Below, one piece after another: positions 16,966-25,756 of a stretch of 32,808 nt of DNA. Source of the stretch: Ruminococcus sp. UBA7158 (GTDB lineage Bacteria > Bacillota > Clostridia > Oscillospirales > Ruminococcaceae); NCBI GenBank assembly GCA_002491605.1, contig DKWG01000037.1, positions 1-32,808 on the forward strand, written 5' to 3'. The position numbers were made by a program, and so were the translations under genes. Position 1 is the stretch's first letter. Each line of letters opens with the position of its first letter. The notes below the pieces were generated by a model. That model saw only the letters and a list, made by a program, of their open reading frames with translations. It did not search any database and was not told the origin of the DNA.

Positions 16966-17595
16966 TTGCGTAGAAGAAGCAATACTAAGACAAAAAGGAA
17001 TTATTCGGTGCTGTTTTTGGCTACGGCGTGTATAGCTGCCGTGATCTTAATCAACGTCACTTTAAGACCGATTATAATGTCAATGGCAGTTCAGTACGGC
17101 TCTGCCTCATTGGCAGAGTCAATTAACGACGCTGTAACAGATACCTTTGATAACAATGAGTTTGGCTACTCTGACTTTGTCAGTCTCAGCTACAACAATT
17201 CAGGTTTTGTCACAGCAGTAACCTATAATTCAGCAAAGATTAATCAATTAAAGCTTGCGCTCAGTGAGAATTTGCTTTCAAGGCTTGACCGATTAAAGGC
17301 GAGTAAGATTAAAATTCCGATCGGAAGCGCATCGGGGGACATAAATTTAAGCGGAAGAGGACCTTATCTAAAAATAAGGATTGCTCAATCGTCCCTGCCG
17401 GATATTCAGCTTATCTCATCAACAGAATCACTGGGTATAAATACTGTTAAGCATGAAATATTAGTGCGCATAACAATTAACTCCACAGCATACCTTCCGC
17501 CTAAAAAGCAGGAATTTTCTTATACTCAGGATTTTGTAATAGCACAGACAATAATTGTCGGCGACATCCCAAAGGGATTTACCGGCATCGGATAG
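16966..17595 (+). CDS. yunB: Sporulation protein YunB
   Basis: 209 aa from TTG 16966, 5 bases after GGGAGGGG. One membrane segment lies at about residues 13-33, after a basic N-terminus; the rest is likely outside the cytoplasm. YunB-type features are the stretch IPIGSASGDINLSGRGP in the middle and the C-terminal TQDFVIAQTIIVGDIPKGF. In B. subtilis yunB belongs to the mother-cell sigma-E regulon and is needed for normal sporulation; its biochemical role is unknown. A sigma-E promoter is only weakly suggested by TAATATT near 16885-16891 and CATAAGCA at 16905-16912, 13 bases apart. Confidence 0.85.
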   Translation: MRRRSNTKTKRNYSVLFLATACIAAVILINVTLRPIIMSMAVQYGSASLAESINDAVTDTFDNNEFGYSDFVSLSYNNSGFVTAVTYNSAKINQLKLALSENLLSRLDRLKASKIKIPIGSASGDINLSGRGPYLKIRIAQSSLPDIQLISSTESLGINTVKHEILVRITINSTAYLPPKKQEFSYTQDFVIAQTIIVGDIPKGFTGIG

Positions 17596-17637
17596 ATTAA
17601 TATATGTACAGATTTTTGTATTAAAGGAATGTTTATA

Positions 17638-19617
17638 ATGATGGATGATAAAGCGGCATCGAAACGTATTAACGAGCTTTGCGATATAATCAACTATCAC
17701 TCAAGAAAATACTATATTGAAGATAATCCCGAAATTGACGATTATGAGTTTGATATGCTCATGAACGAGCTAAAGACATTGGAGCAGGAGCATCCTGAAA
17801 TGATAAAGCCGTCGTCACCGACACAGAGAGTCGGCGGAGCGCCTGTTTCATCGTTTTCAAAGGTTACTCATACAGTTCAGATGGGCAGCTTGCAGGATGT
17901 CTTCTCGTTTGCTCAGGTTGAAGAGTTCGTCAACAGAATTAAATCCGAGGTCGAAAATCCACGGTTTACTGTTGAGCCTAAGATAGACGGTCTTTCTGTT
18001 TCCTTGGAATACCGAAACGGCGAGCTTGCCGTTGGTTCTACAAGAGGGGACGGATTTGTCGGCGAGGATGTCACATCAAATATAAAGACAATTCGGTCTA
18101 TTCCGCTTTCGCTGAGCGAGAAGCCGGAGCTGTTAGAGGTCAGAGGTGAGGTTTACATGCCTCGCTCGGTATTTTTGGAGCTTTCAAACGAAATGGAGCT
18201 TAACTCTGAGCAGCCGTTTAAAAACCCCAGAAACGCCGCTGCTGGTTCACTGCGTCAAAAAGACCCTAAAATCGCTGCTAAGCGAAAGCTTGATATATTC
18301 ATTTTTAACGTTCAAAGGTCGTTAGGATTTTCATTTAAATCGCATAAGCAATCTCTTGATATGCTCAGCGACTTAGGTTTTAAGGTTATACCGGAGTACA
18401 AGTGCGTTGAGAGCTATGAAGAAATTAAAGCAATAATTGAAAGCATCGGTCAAAGGCGATACAGCCTGCCGTATGATATAGACGGTGTTGTAATTAAGCT
18501 GGACGATCTGTCGCTCAGAGAACAGGTTGGCTATACTTCTAAAGTCCCAAAGTGGGCTGTTGCATACAAATTCCCGCCGGAAGAAAAAACAACAAAGCTT
18601 ATTGACATTGAGGTTAACGTCGGCAGAACGGGCGCTATAACACCAGTTGCGGTATTTGAACCTGTTTTACTGGCAGGGACAAGCGTATCAAGGGCAACGC
18701 TTCACAATCAGGACTTTATAGACGAGAGAAATATTTCAATTGGCGATGTTATAACAGTCAGAAAAGCAGGGGACATCATCCCTGAGGTTTTAAACGTCGC
18801 AGAAAAGCTTGGCACACAGAGCTTCAAGCTGCCCGAGTATTGTCCGGTGTGCGGAGCTAAGGCTGTGCGTGAGGACGGCGAAAGCGCACTTAGGTGTCCG
18901 AACATCGAATGCGAGGCTCAGGTTCTGCGCTCGCTTATCTACTTTGCGTCAAAGCCGGCAATGAATATAGAGGGCTTAGGACCTGCGGTTGCGTCTGCAT
19001 TGTTTGACAGCGGAATGGTTAAAAGCATTCCGGACATATACAAGCTTACCGAGGATGATTTATTAAAGCTTGAGGGATTTAAGGAAAAATCGGCTCAGAA
19101 TCTGATTTTGGCTATTGAGCGCTCTAAGCACAACACATTGGACAGGCTTTTGTGTGGCTTGGGAATTAAAAATGTCGGGTCTGCTTCGTGCAAGCTTTTG
19201 TGCGAAAGATTTAAGAGTATTGACGGTATTTTGTCAGCATCGGCTGACGATATCGTTGCTATAGACGGCTTCGGTGAGCTTACGGCTGAGATAATTGTCA
19301 AAACCCTCAGTGAGCCTCATATGCTTAAGACCATTGAAGAACTAAAGCAGTATGGAGTTAACACAGAGTATCAATCACTTGCTAAGTCTGAAAAGCTGCT
19401 GGGCAAAACATTTGTCATAACCGGAACGCTGCCGTCGTATTCAAGAGATGATGCAAAAAAGATAATCGAAGAAAACGGCGGTACAGTCAAGTCATCTGTT
19501 TCTAAGAAGACAGATTATGTTTTGGCAGGCGAGGAAGCAGGCTCAAAGCTTACTAAGGCTCAGGATTTAGGAATTTCGATAATTGATGAAGAAACACTTA
19601 TTAAAATGATAAGCTGA
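17638..19617 (+). CDS. ligA: NAD-dependent DNA ligase LigA
   Basis: 659 aa from ATG 17638. LigA seals nicks in replication and repair using NAD. Domain Ia is at the N-terminus. The adenylated lysine is Lys115 in KIDG, and RGDGFVGEDVT follows. The OB fold lies at about 315-395. A four-Cys zinc finger is at 402, 405, 420 and 425. Helix-hairpin-helix repeats come next, and a BRCT domain covers about 583-659 (LGKTFVITGTLP). AAAGGA at 17623-17628 is 9 bases from this ATG but touches the upstream in-frame ATG at 17629, so 17638 is the better start. Confidence 0.96.
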   Translation: MMDDKAASKRINELCDIINYHSRKYYIEDNPEIDDYEFDMLMNELKTLEQEHPEMIKPSSPTQRVGGAPVSSFSKVTHTVQMGSLQDVFSFAQVEEFVNRIKSEVENPRFTVEPKIDGLSVSLEYRNGELAVGSTRGDGFVGEDVTSNIKTIRSIPLSLSEKPELLEVRGEVYMPRSVFLELSNEMELNSEQPFKNPRNAAAGSLRQKDPKIAAKRKLDIFIFNVQRSLGFSFKSHKQSLDMLSDLGFKVIPEYKCVESYEEIKAIIESIGQRRYSLPYDIDGVVIKLDDLSLREQVGYTSKVPKWAVAYKFPPEEKTTKLIDIEVNVGRTGAITPVAVFEPVLLAGTSVSRATLHNQDFIDERNISIGDVITVRKAGDIIPEVLNVAEKLGTQSFKLPEYCPVCGAKAVREDGESALRCPNIECEAQVLRSLIYFASKPAMNIEGLGPAVASALFDSGMVKSIPDIYKLTEDDLLKLEGFKEKSAQNLILAIERSKHNTLDRLLCGLGIKNVGSASCKLLCERFKSIDGILSASADDIVAIDGFGELTAEIIVKTLSEPHMLKTIEELKQYGVNTEYQSLAKSEKLLGKTFVITGTLPSYSRDDAKKIIEENGGTVKSSVSKKTDYVLAGEEAGSKLTKAQDLGISIIDEETLIKMIS

Positions 19618-19637
19618 CGGAAAGGAACTGTGATAAT

Positions 19638-19907
19638 ATGAATGTTGATATAAAACACGTTGCAAAGCTTGCACGTCTTAAAATTGACGACTCAGAGCTT
19701 TCAAGATACGAAAGCGAGATGTCAGACATAATCGGTATGGTCGAGTCTATGCCCGATATAGACGATGAGTGGTTAGTTGACGAGAACAATGCAATGGAAC
19801 TGCGCAAGGACGAGCTTTCAGATGATAAGCTGTCAAGAGAACAGATTTTGAAGAATGCACCTAAGGTTGTCGCCGGATGCGTTGTCGTTCCTAAAACTGT
19901 TGATTAA
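19638..19907 (+). CDS. gatC: Asp/Glu-tRNA amidotransferase subunit C
   Basis: 89 aa, normal GatC size. GatC holds GatA and GatB together in the enzyme that converts Glu-tRNA-Gln and Asp-tRNA-Asn to the amide forms. The sequence shows the family pattern VKHVAKLARLKI-type start, SRYESEMSDIIGMVE and LREDE-like LRKDEL near 55. It lies 20 bases after ligA and 14 before gatA. Confidence 0.93.
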   Translation: MNVDIKHVAKLARLKIDDSELSRYESEMSDIIGMVESMPDIDDEWLVDENNAMELRKDELSDDKLSREQILKNAPKVVAGCVVVPKTVD

Positions 19908-19921
19908 GGGGGATATCTAAA

Positions 19922-21379
19922 TTGAAGCTCTACGAATATAAGGCATATGAACAGTCTGAAATGCTCAAAAAGGGTGAAATATCTGCCCGTGAGCTGACTG
20001 AGTCATATTTTGAAAGAATAGACGAAGTTGAGTCTAAGGTTGACGCCTATATAACCTTGAACCGTGAAAATGCACTTTTGTCTGCTGACGATGTTGACAA
20101 AAAAAGAGCCTCCGGGGAAGCACTTGACAAGCTTGCAGGCATTCCCATAGGCATTAAGGACAATATATCTACCGACGGAATAAAAACTACCTGTGCGTCT
20201 AAAATGCTCGAAAATTACGAGCCTGTTTTTAATGCAACAGTTGTTAATAAGCTGAAATCAAAGGGTGCAGTTATAACAGGAAAGCTCAACATGGACGAGT
20301 TTGCAATGGGCTCGTCAACTGAAAATTCTTACTTTAAAAAGACAAAGAACCCCTTCGACTTGGATTGCGTACCCGGCGGTTCATCCGGCGGGTCGGCAGC
20401 TGCTGTAGCTGCCTGCGAAGCGTCTTTAGCATTAGGCTCAGATACGGGCGGCTCGATAAGACAGCCTGCTTCACTGTGCGGCGTTGTCGGCTTAAAGCCT
20501 ACATATGGCAGCGTTTCAAGGTACGGTCTTGTAGCATTTGCTTCATCACTTGACCAGATCGGTCCTTTCGGACGCTGTGTAAAGGATGTTGCCCTATTGC
20601 AGGACGCAATAGCAGGTCACGATAAGATGGACGCAACAAGCGTTAAGATGGATCATGCTTCGACGTTTGACTCATTGACAGGAGACGTGAGCGGTCTTAG
20701 AATCGGAATACCGAAAGAGTATTTCGGCAGCGGCGTCAATGACGACGTCAAGGCGAGCGTTATGCAAAGCGTTGAGGAGCTTGTAAAGAAAGGCGCTGTG
20801 ATTAAGGAAATTTCATTGCCGTCAACTGATTATGCGTTGTCTGCGTACTATATCATCGCTTGTGCCGAGGCATCGTCGAACTTAGCAAGATTCGACGGCG
20901 TTAAGTACGGCTATCGCTGCGATAAGCCCAAAAGTCTTATAGATATGTATGAGCGCACAAGGAGCGAGGGCTTTGGCAGAGAGGTTAAGAGAAGAATAAT
21001 TCTAGGCACATTCGTTTTAAGCTCCGGATACTACGACGCTTATTATAAAAAAGCAAAGCTTTTGCAGCTTAGAATTAAGGATGAATTCAACCGTGCGTTT
21101 GAGGGTGTAGACGTTATCGCCACTCCTACATCGCCTTTTGAAGCGTTTAAGATAGGCGAAAAGGTCGGAGATCCGTTGAGTATGTATTCAGCTGATATAT
21201 GCACAGTTACAGTTAATATAGCAGGACTTCCGGCTGTAAGCGTGCCGTGCGGCTATTCTAAGAACGGCTTACCTTACGGTATGCAGCTTATAGGCAGACA
21301 TTTTGACGAAAAGACAATACTGAACGCCGCTTACGCTCATGAAATGTGCTTCGGCGTATTCAAAGCTCCAAAGCTTTAA
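19922..21379 (+). CDS. gatA: Glutamyl/aspartyl-tRNA amidotransferase subunit A
   Basis: 485 aa. GatA is the amidase that releases ammonia from glutamine for the GatB active site. The Ser-cisSer-Lys triad is Lys79, Ser154 and Ser178, in IGIKDN, PGGSSGGSAA and SDTGGSIRQPA. The start is TTG 19922 with AAGGGGG at 19907-19913, 8 bases upstream. The gatC-gatA-gatB order is standard and implies indirect synthesis of Gln-tRNA and/or Asn-tRNA in this organism. Confidence 0.96.
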   Translation: MKLYEYKAYEQSEMLKKGEISARELTESYFERIDEVESKVDAYITLNRENALLSADDVDKKRASGEALDKLAGIPIGIKDNISTDGIKTTCASKMLENYEPVFNATVVNKLKSKGAVITGKLNMDEFAMGSSTENSYFKKTKNPFDLDCVPGGSSGGSAAAVAACEASLALGSDTGGSIRQPASLCGVVGLKPTYGSVSRYGLVAFASSLDQIGPFGRCVKDVALLQDAIAGHDKMDATSVKMDHASTFDSLTGDVSGLRIGIPKEYFGSGVNDDVKASVMQSVEELVKKGAVIKEISLPSTDYALSAYYIIACAEASSNLARFDGVKYGYRCDKPKSLIDMYERTRSEGFGREVKRRIILGTFVLSSGYYDAYYKKAKLLQLRIKDEFNRAFEGVDVIATPTSPFEAFKIGEKVGDPLSMYSADICTVTVNIAGLPAVSVPCGYSKNGLPYGMQLIGRHFDEKTILNAAYAHEMCFGVFKAPKL

Positions 21380-21396
21380 TGTAGGAGGTGTTTTGC

Positions 21397-22830
21397 ATGA
21401 TAAAGGGATATGAGGTTGTAATCGGCTTGGAGGTTCACGCCGAGTTAAATACAAAGACAAAAATTTATTGCAGCTGCAAAAACTCCTTCGGCTTGGAGGT
21501 AAACACACAGGTTTGTCCGATATGCTTAGGTATGCCGGGAACTCTGCCGACACTCAACGAAAGTGTAGTTGACTACGCTATAAAAATGGGTCACGCTTTG
21601 AACTGCGGCATAAACAGAATCTGCAAGCAGGACAGAAAGAATTATTTCTACCCGGACCTTCCGAAGTCATATCAGATATCACAGGCTGATATTCCTCTTT
21701 GCCACGACGGATATCTTGACGTTTTGGTCAACGGAGATACAAAGAGGATAGGAATAGAGAGAATTCATATAGAAGAGGACGCAGGAAAGCTATTGCATTC
21801 CGACAAGTTCGACGGCTCTTTAGTCGACTTCAATCGCTGCGGCGTTCCGCTGATAGAAATTGTCTCAAGACCTGATATGAGAAGCTCAGAGGAAGCTAAG
21901 GCTTACCTTGAGACTATCAAGTCAATACTTAAATATATCGATATTTCAGACTGCAAAATGCAGGAGGGTTCAATCAGGTGCGACGTCAACGTATCCGTTC
22001 ATAAGCCCGGTGAGCCTTTCGGAACAAGATGTGAGATGAAAAACGTCAACAGCTTCTCTGCCGCCGTCAGGGGAATAGACTATGAGGCGAACAGGCAGAT
22101 TGAGCTTTTGGAGTCCGGCGGAACTGTTGTTCAGGAGACACGCCGCTGGGACGACGCAAAGGGCGAAAGCATCTCAATGCGTTCCAAAGAGGACGCTCAA
22201 GATTACAGATACTTCCCCGAGCCTGACCTTTTAACTATCGTCGTTCCGGAAGAAAAGGTTAAAATGCTCAAGGATACATTGCCTGAGCTTCCAAACGCAA
22301 AGATTATGCGCTATGTCAGTGATTATTCACTTTCGCAAACTGACGCTGCGATGATTGTTGATGTTCCCGAAAAGTCAAAGTTCTTTGATGACTGTATTTC
22401 TGCCGGATGCACTGCCCCTAAGCTGTTATCTAACTGGATATTGGGCGAGATTTCTAAGTTTATGAATGAAGGCGTTTCAATCGAGCAGACAAGTCTTACG
22501 GCTTCAATGCTTGCTAAGCTCGTAAACTATATAAGCTCAGGAAAAATCTCAACAGCCGCAGGAAAGACTGTTTTTGACGCTATAATAAACGAAAATGCCG
22601 ACGATATAGACAAGGTTATAGAGGAAAAGTCTTTAGCTCAGATTTCTGATATTTCAATGCTCGAGGAATTGGCAAAAGAGGTCTTGGCTGCAAACGAAAA
22701 ATCTGTACAGGACTATAAAAACGGCAAAACAAACGCATTGGGCTACTTAGTCGGTCAGTGCATGAAGGCATCAAAGGGTAAGGCAAACCCCGGCGCTATG
22801 AAGGAAATTGTTCTCAAGTATTTAGCTTAA
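21397..22830 (+). CDS. gatB: Aspartyl/glutamyl-tRNA amidotransferase subunit B
   Basis: 477 aa from ATG 21397. GatB phosphorylates and amidates the mischarged tRNA. It begins with YEVVIGLEVHAEL, has a zinc-site region CSCKNSFG...CPICLGMPGTLP in the first 50 residues, RKNYFYPDLPKSYQISQ, HIEEDAGKL and the YFPEPDL motif, and ends in the YqeY-like helical tail. AGGAGG at 21383-21388 is 8 bases from this ATG; the in-frame GTG at 21388 lies inside the SD and is rejected. Confidence 0.96.
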   Translation: MIKGYEVVIGLEVHAELNTKTKIYCSCKNSFGLEVNTQVCPICLGMPGTLPTLNESVVDYAIKMGHALNCGINRICKQDRKNYFYPDLPKSYQISQADIPLCHDGYLDVLVNGDTKRIGIERIHIEEDAGKLLHSDKFDGSLVDFNRCGVPLIEIVSRPDMRSSEEAKAYLETIKSILKYIDISDCKMQEGSIRCDVNVSVHKPGEPFGTRCEMKNVNSFSAAVRGIDYEANRQIELLESGGTVVQETRRWDDAKGESISMRSKEDAQDYRYFPEPDLLTIVVPEEKVKMLKDTLPELPNAKIMRYVSDYSLSQTDAAMIVDVPEKSKFFDDCISAGCTAPKLLSNWILGEISKFMNEGVSIEQTSLTASMLAKLVNYISSGKISTAAGKTVFDAIINENADDIDKVIEEKSLAQISDISMLEELAKEVLAANEKSVQDYKNGKTNALGYLVGQCMKASKGKANPGAMKEIVLKYLA

Positions 22831-22861
22831 AACGAATTTTGTAATAATAAAAAACTATCTG

Positions 22862-22906
22862 TCCGCACAAAGCTTTGATTTAAAGCCTTGTGCGGATCTT
22901 TTTATT
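22862..22906. terminator. Bidirectional terminator between gatB and ylbJ
   Basis: TCCGCACAA (22862-22870) pairs with TTGTGCGGA (22888-22896), extended by GCTTT/AAAGC across one mismatch. TCTTTTTATT follows on the + strand. On the - strand an A-rich stretch at 22848-22854 gives a T run a few bases past the stem. The ylbJ stop codon (22880-22882, - strand) lies in the loop. Confidence 0.8.
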
Positions 22907-23926
22907 CGTCTTTGGGTATGTATATGTAAAAGAAATTAGAATCATCCCGAGCGTGCATAACAGTGGTATAACACTGTTTGATTCTGATAGTACATATTTT
23001 ACGTTTGTTACATCAGCGGTAATGTCGATTTTAAATGCAAGGCACATAGCGAGTGCATATGCGGCAGTCAGAAAAAGCTGTAAGGGTCTTGATTTGTAGA
23101 AGCTTTTAAGGCTGAAGGCACTGCCGACAATGCTTATAATCTGCATATGTACGCATATTCCGCCGAATGCCATCAGCAAGCATATCAGAAGGAATTGATA
23201 CAGCCCGTTACATTGAATTTCGGTTACATTTGATATCTCTAAAAAAGCTGATATCGCAGGAATACGCTCTGTAAACGGCATCAGCTTTTCAATAACAGCA
23301 ATTACAGACGAAAAGAATACAATAGATGCTCCTATTGATATCATTGAGTATGACGCCGACCGAACACATTCAACTATCAAGCCCGTGGTAACAGCAGTGT
23401 ACTCGTGCCGCTGTTTTGAGTTATACTTATTCTTGCAGCAATAAATGATATACATAGTCAGGTTAGCGGCAAAAACAGACATGAATATAATCAAGCTAAG
23501 AGAAAGACTCTTTGTCACCAAAGAATTTACTATTCCGAATACAAATGCAGGTCCTGAAGCAAATGAAAAGCATACGGCCTTTTCAGCAGTTTCTTTGCTT
23601 ATTTCGCCACTCTTTACCATATCGCAAAGCAGCTTTGCCCCTATCGGGTATCCGCCTATATTTCCGAGAAGAAAAGCGGTAAGAAGCTTTGAATCTATTC
23701 CTTTTACGATTACAATTCGCTCTATTATACCGCTCTTTATGATTACTCCGCACAGCACGCAGACCGAAAATAGCGACGGAATAATTGTAAAGGCAGACGA
23801 CTTTATAGCCAAAACCGTCTTGCTTTTGACGTCGTCTATACAGATAATGACTAAGACCAGCGTCGCAACAGTCAAAATCCCTGTAATTGAATTCAGTACC
23901 TTGGATTTTTTAAATATCTTCATCAT
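22880..23926 (-). CDS. ylbJ: Sporulation integral membrane protein YlbJ
   Basis: 348 aa, about eight to ten membrane segments. It has the nucleoside-recognition (Gate) type signatures of YlbJ: NIGGYPIGAKLLCDMVKSG near 90-107, then a helix with FSFASGPAFVFG. B. subtilis ylbJ is sigma-E controlled and needed for spores with proper heat resistance; the transported substrate is unknown. It is the only - strand gene here and converges on gatB. An AAAGGAGC ribosome site lies about 15 bases upstream of two adjacent ATG codons, a rather long spacing. The last residues are encoded within the shared terminator hairpin. Confidence 0.85.
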   Translation of the reverse strand: MMKIFKKSKVLNSITGILTVATLVLVIICIDDVKSKTVLAIKSSAFTIIPSLFSVCVLCGVIIKSGIIERIVIVKGIDSKLLTAFLLGNIGGYPIGAKLLCDMVKSGEISKETAEKAVCFSFASGPAFVFGIVNSLVTKSLSLSLIIFMSVFAANLTMYIIYCCKNKYNSKQRHEYTAVTTGLIVECVRSASYSMISIGASIVFFSSVIAVIEKLMPFTERIPAISAFLEISNVTEIQCNGLYQFLLICLLMAFGGICVHMQIISIVGSAFSLKSFYKSRPLQLFLTAAYALAMCLAFKIDITADVTNVKYVLSESNSVIPLLCTLGMILISFTYTYPKTNKKIRTRL

Positions 23927-23963
23927 AGTTTTTAAAAAAAGCTCCTTTAATTTTTCCTTGATA

Positions 23964-23993
23964 ATTCTATGCCGAAAATCAGGACAGTATAAT
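23964..23993 (-). promoter_or_regulatory. Possible sigma-E-like promoter of ylbJ
   Basis: On the - strand, CATAGAAT (23964-23971) differs by one base from the sigma-E -10 consensus CATACAAT. ATTATACT (23986-23993) lies 14 bases upstream as a loose -35. The match fits the known mother-cell control of ylbJ, but the -35 is weak. Confidence 0.3.
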
Positions 23994-24053
23994 TAATAGA
24001 GAATGATATAACGTCAAAAATTTGACCTTTTAAAGAAAGGGATGGTCGTAATT

Positions 24054-24323
24054 GTGAAATTTCTACCGAATAAGCTCGAGCAAAAGCTGAAAAAATATAC
24101 ATTTGCCGAGTCATATGTGACAATATGCGGCAAGGATGAGGTTATGATTGAAAACGTCAGCAACGTTTATGAGTGCAACGAAATCATGGCAAGAGTGAGA
24201 GCTGCCGGAAATGACATTGTTATTTGGGGAGAGAACCTAAAGCTGCAGGGATACACAAGCAGTACGGTTACTGTCTTTGGGAAAATAAGCTCGATCGAGC
24301 TGTCAAGCGGAGGAATAAACTGA
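24054..24323 (+). CDS. yqfC: YabP/YqfC-family sporulation protein
   Basis: 89 aa from GTG 24054, or 93 aa from ATG 24042. The fold of the YabP/YqfC family is seen in VTICGKDEVMIENVSNVYE, then DIVIWGENLKLQGYTSSTVTVFGKISSIE. The family is needed for sporulation, and YqfC is paired with YqfD. I prefer GTG 24054 because AAAGGG at 24036-24041 touches the ATG at 24042. It is divergent from ylbJ across about 125 bases and ends 2 bases before yqfD. Confidence 0.8.
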   Translation: MKFLPNKLEQKLKKYTFAESYVTICGKDEVMIENVSNVYECNEIMARVRAAGNDIVIWGENLKLQGYTSSTVTVFGKISSIELSSGGIN

Positions 24324-24325
24324 TA

Positions 24326-25519
24326 ATGAATATATTCAGAATTTTGGGCACTGTTGAAGCAAAAATTGACGGCTTCGACTCAGGACTTATCATAAATAAG
24401 CTCAGAAAAGAATGTAAGGTTCTTATGCTTTACGTCAAAAACGACTCTGTATACATTCAAGTTCCGTACACAAACAGACGACTCTTAGAAAAATTATGCT
24501 CAGAGCATGGCTTTTCGCTTGAGATAATCAAGGAAAAAGGGTTATACTATAAATTGTTTAGATATCGCAAGCGTTTTGGGTTAATAGTCGGAGCTGTTAT
24601 ATGTACTGCCGCTATGATTTATCTGTCTAACTGTGTTTTGAAGGTAAGAGTAGTCGGCGCAGACGGCGGTGAGGTTGAAGAAAAGATCAAGCTTTTGCTC
24701 GCTGAGGACGGCATAAGAGCAGGCGGTTATATACCGAGCATTAATTTTTTAGATGCAAATGCAAAGCTGATGGAGATGTGCGATGAGGTTGCTTGGGCGT
24801 CGATAGGTCACAGCGGCTCTGTGGTTACTGTCAACGTCAGTCTTTTAACTGAGCGTGTGCCTACTGATTTGGGGCGAATCCCGTGCAACTTAGTGGCTTC
24901 TCGAGACGGACAGATAGTCAGCGTAAATGTTTTGGAGGGTGAGCTGTGCGTTTTGCTTGGGGATACGGTTAAAAAGGGCGACATACTCGTCAACGGCATC
25001 ATCGAACGCAGAAACGGTCTTGCCTATTATTATCATTCCATGGCGACAATAACTGCCGTTTACGACGAAACTGTAGAGTTTGAGCAGGCGTTATATGACA
25101 GAGCTGTTGTTGACGGCGAAACGGTGTATTCAAAGAACCTTTGCTTTTTCGACTATGAAATCCCAAAGCCATGGTTTAAGACGCCTGACGGCAGCTGTAA
25201 GATTAAAACCTATAGCTCTCCGGTCAGTTTTTTCGGAATAGAGCTGCCTGTCAGTGTAAAGACCACTGAATATACCGAACAGATATCTAAGCTTAAAATC
25301 TATACTTACGATGAAGCAGAAAAAATACTGAGACAAAAGCTCAAAATCTATGAGGACAATCTTTTAGGCGACAGCGAAATTCTAAACTGCGATGTGGAGC
25401 TTGAGATGTCCGATGATGTTTTAAAGCTGAAGGCGGTATATTCGCTGAAGGGAAACATAGCTAAGGAAAGCCCGATATATGTCGATTCAAAGAACAGACT
25501 AAACAGCATTTCATATTAA
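24326..25519 (+). CDS. yqfD: Sporulation protein YqfD
   Basis: 397 aa from ATG 24326, with GGAGGA at 24309-24314. A cytoplasmic N-terminal domain of about 80 residues, a single membrane segment at about 84-104 and a large external domain form the YqfD layout. The external part contains a short biotinyl-lipoyl-like hairpin (DGQIVSVNVLEGELCVLLGDTVKKGDIL written here in outline only at about residues 194-222). It is part of the mother-cell sporulation programme in Bacilli and Clostridia; the mechanism is unknown. An upstream in-frame ATG at 24224 lies inside yqfC and gives non-family residues, so it is rejected. Confidence 0.85.
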   Translation: MNIFRILGTVEAKIDGFDSGLIINKLRKECKVLMLYVKNDSVYIQVPYTNRRLLEKLCSEHGFSLEIIKEKGLYYKLFRYRKRFGLIVGAVICTAAMIYLSNCVLKVRVVGADGGEVEEKIKLLLAEDGIRAGGYIPSINFLDANAKLMEMCDEVAWASIGHSGSVVTVNVSLLTERVPTDLGRIPCNLVASRDGQIVSVNVLEGELCVLLGDTVKKGDILVNGIIERRNGLAYYYHSMATITAVYDETVEFEQALYDRAVVDGETVYSKNLCFFDYEIPKPWFKTPDGSCKIKTYSSPVSFFGIELPVSVKTTEYTEQISKLKIYTYDEAEKILRQKLKIYEDNLLGDSEILNCDVELEMSDDVLKLKAVYSLKGNIAKESPIYVDSKNRLNSISY

Positions 25520-25558
25520 TTACCATGCGAAAAAAGCTATTCGTTCGGAGGATGATTT

Positions 25559-25657
25559 ATGTCATATCGCTTTTCAAAGATTTCTTCGGCTTTTTTATTT
25601 GTTCTCAGGAAAAATATGTTGAAAATCATTAAAGAATCTGATATAATTTTAACGTAA
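25559..25657 (+). CDS. Possible 32-aa small protein before phoH
   Basis: ATG 25559 sits 7 bases after GGAGG (25547-25551) and reads 32 codons to TAA at 25655-25657. The peptide is basic and hydrophobic (MSYRFSKISSAFLFVLRK start), with a possible short amphipathic or membrane helix. The phoH promoter boxes lie inside its coding sequence, which argues against strong conservation. It could be the last gene of the yqfC-yqfD transcript or a chance ORF. Confidence 0.25.
   Translation: MSYRFSKISSAFLFVLRKNMLKIIKESDIILT
25619..25647 (+). promoter_or_regulatory. Sigma-A promoter of the phoH operon
   Basis: TTGAAA at 25619-25624 and a perfect TATAAT at 25642-25647 are 17 bases apart. Transcription would start near 25654, leaving a leader of about 100 bases before phoH. 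The leader holds two small hairpins (TGCAC/GTGCA and AAAGC/GCTTT). Confidence 0.75.
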
Positions 25658-25756
25658 AGATATTCATTTGATATTTATTTTGGTGCACGATGTTTTGAGT
25701 GCAGCTTTTGCCATAGAATTAAACTAAAGCATTCGGCTTTGAAAGGAATGGTTAAA

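Noticed and set aside
23445..23996. 183-aa open frame on the + strand opposite ylbJ
   Set aside because: The - strand frame encodes a recognisable YlbJ with family motifs; the opposite frame lacks a ribosome site and any domain.
25525..25632. 35-aa frame starting MRKKLF between yqfD and phoH
   Set aside because: No ribosome site precedes ATG 25525, and the internal ATG at 25552 touches the GGAGG. The overlapping frame from 25559 has the better start.
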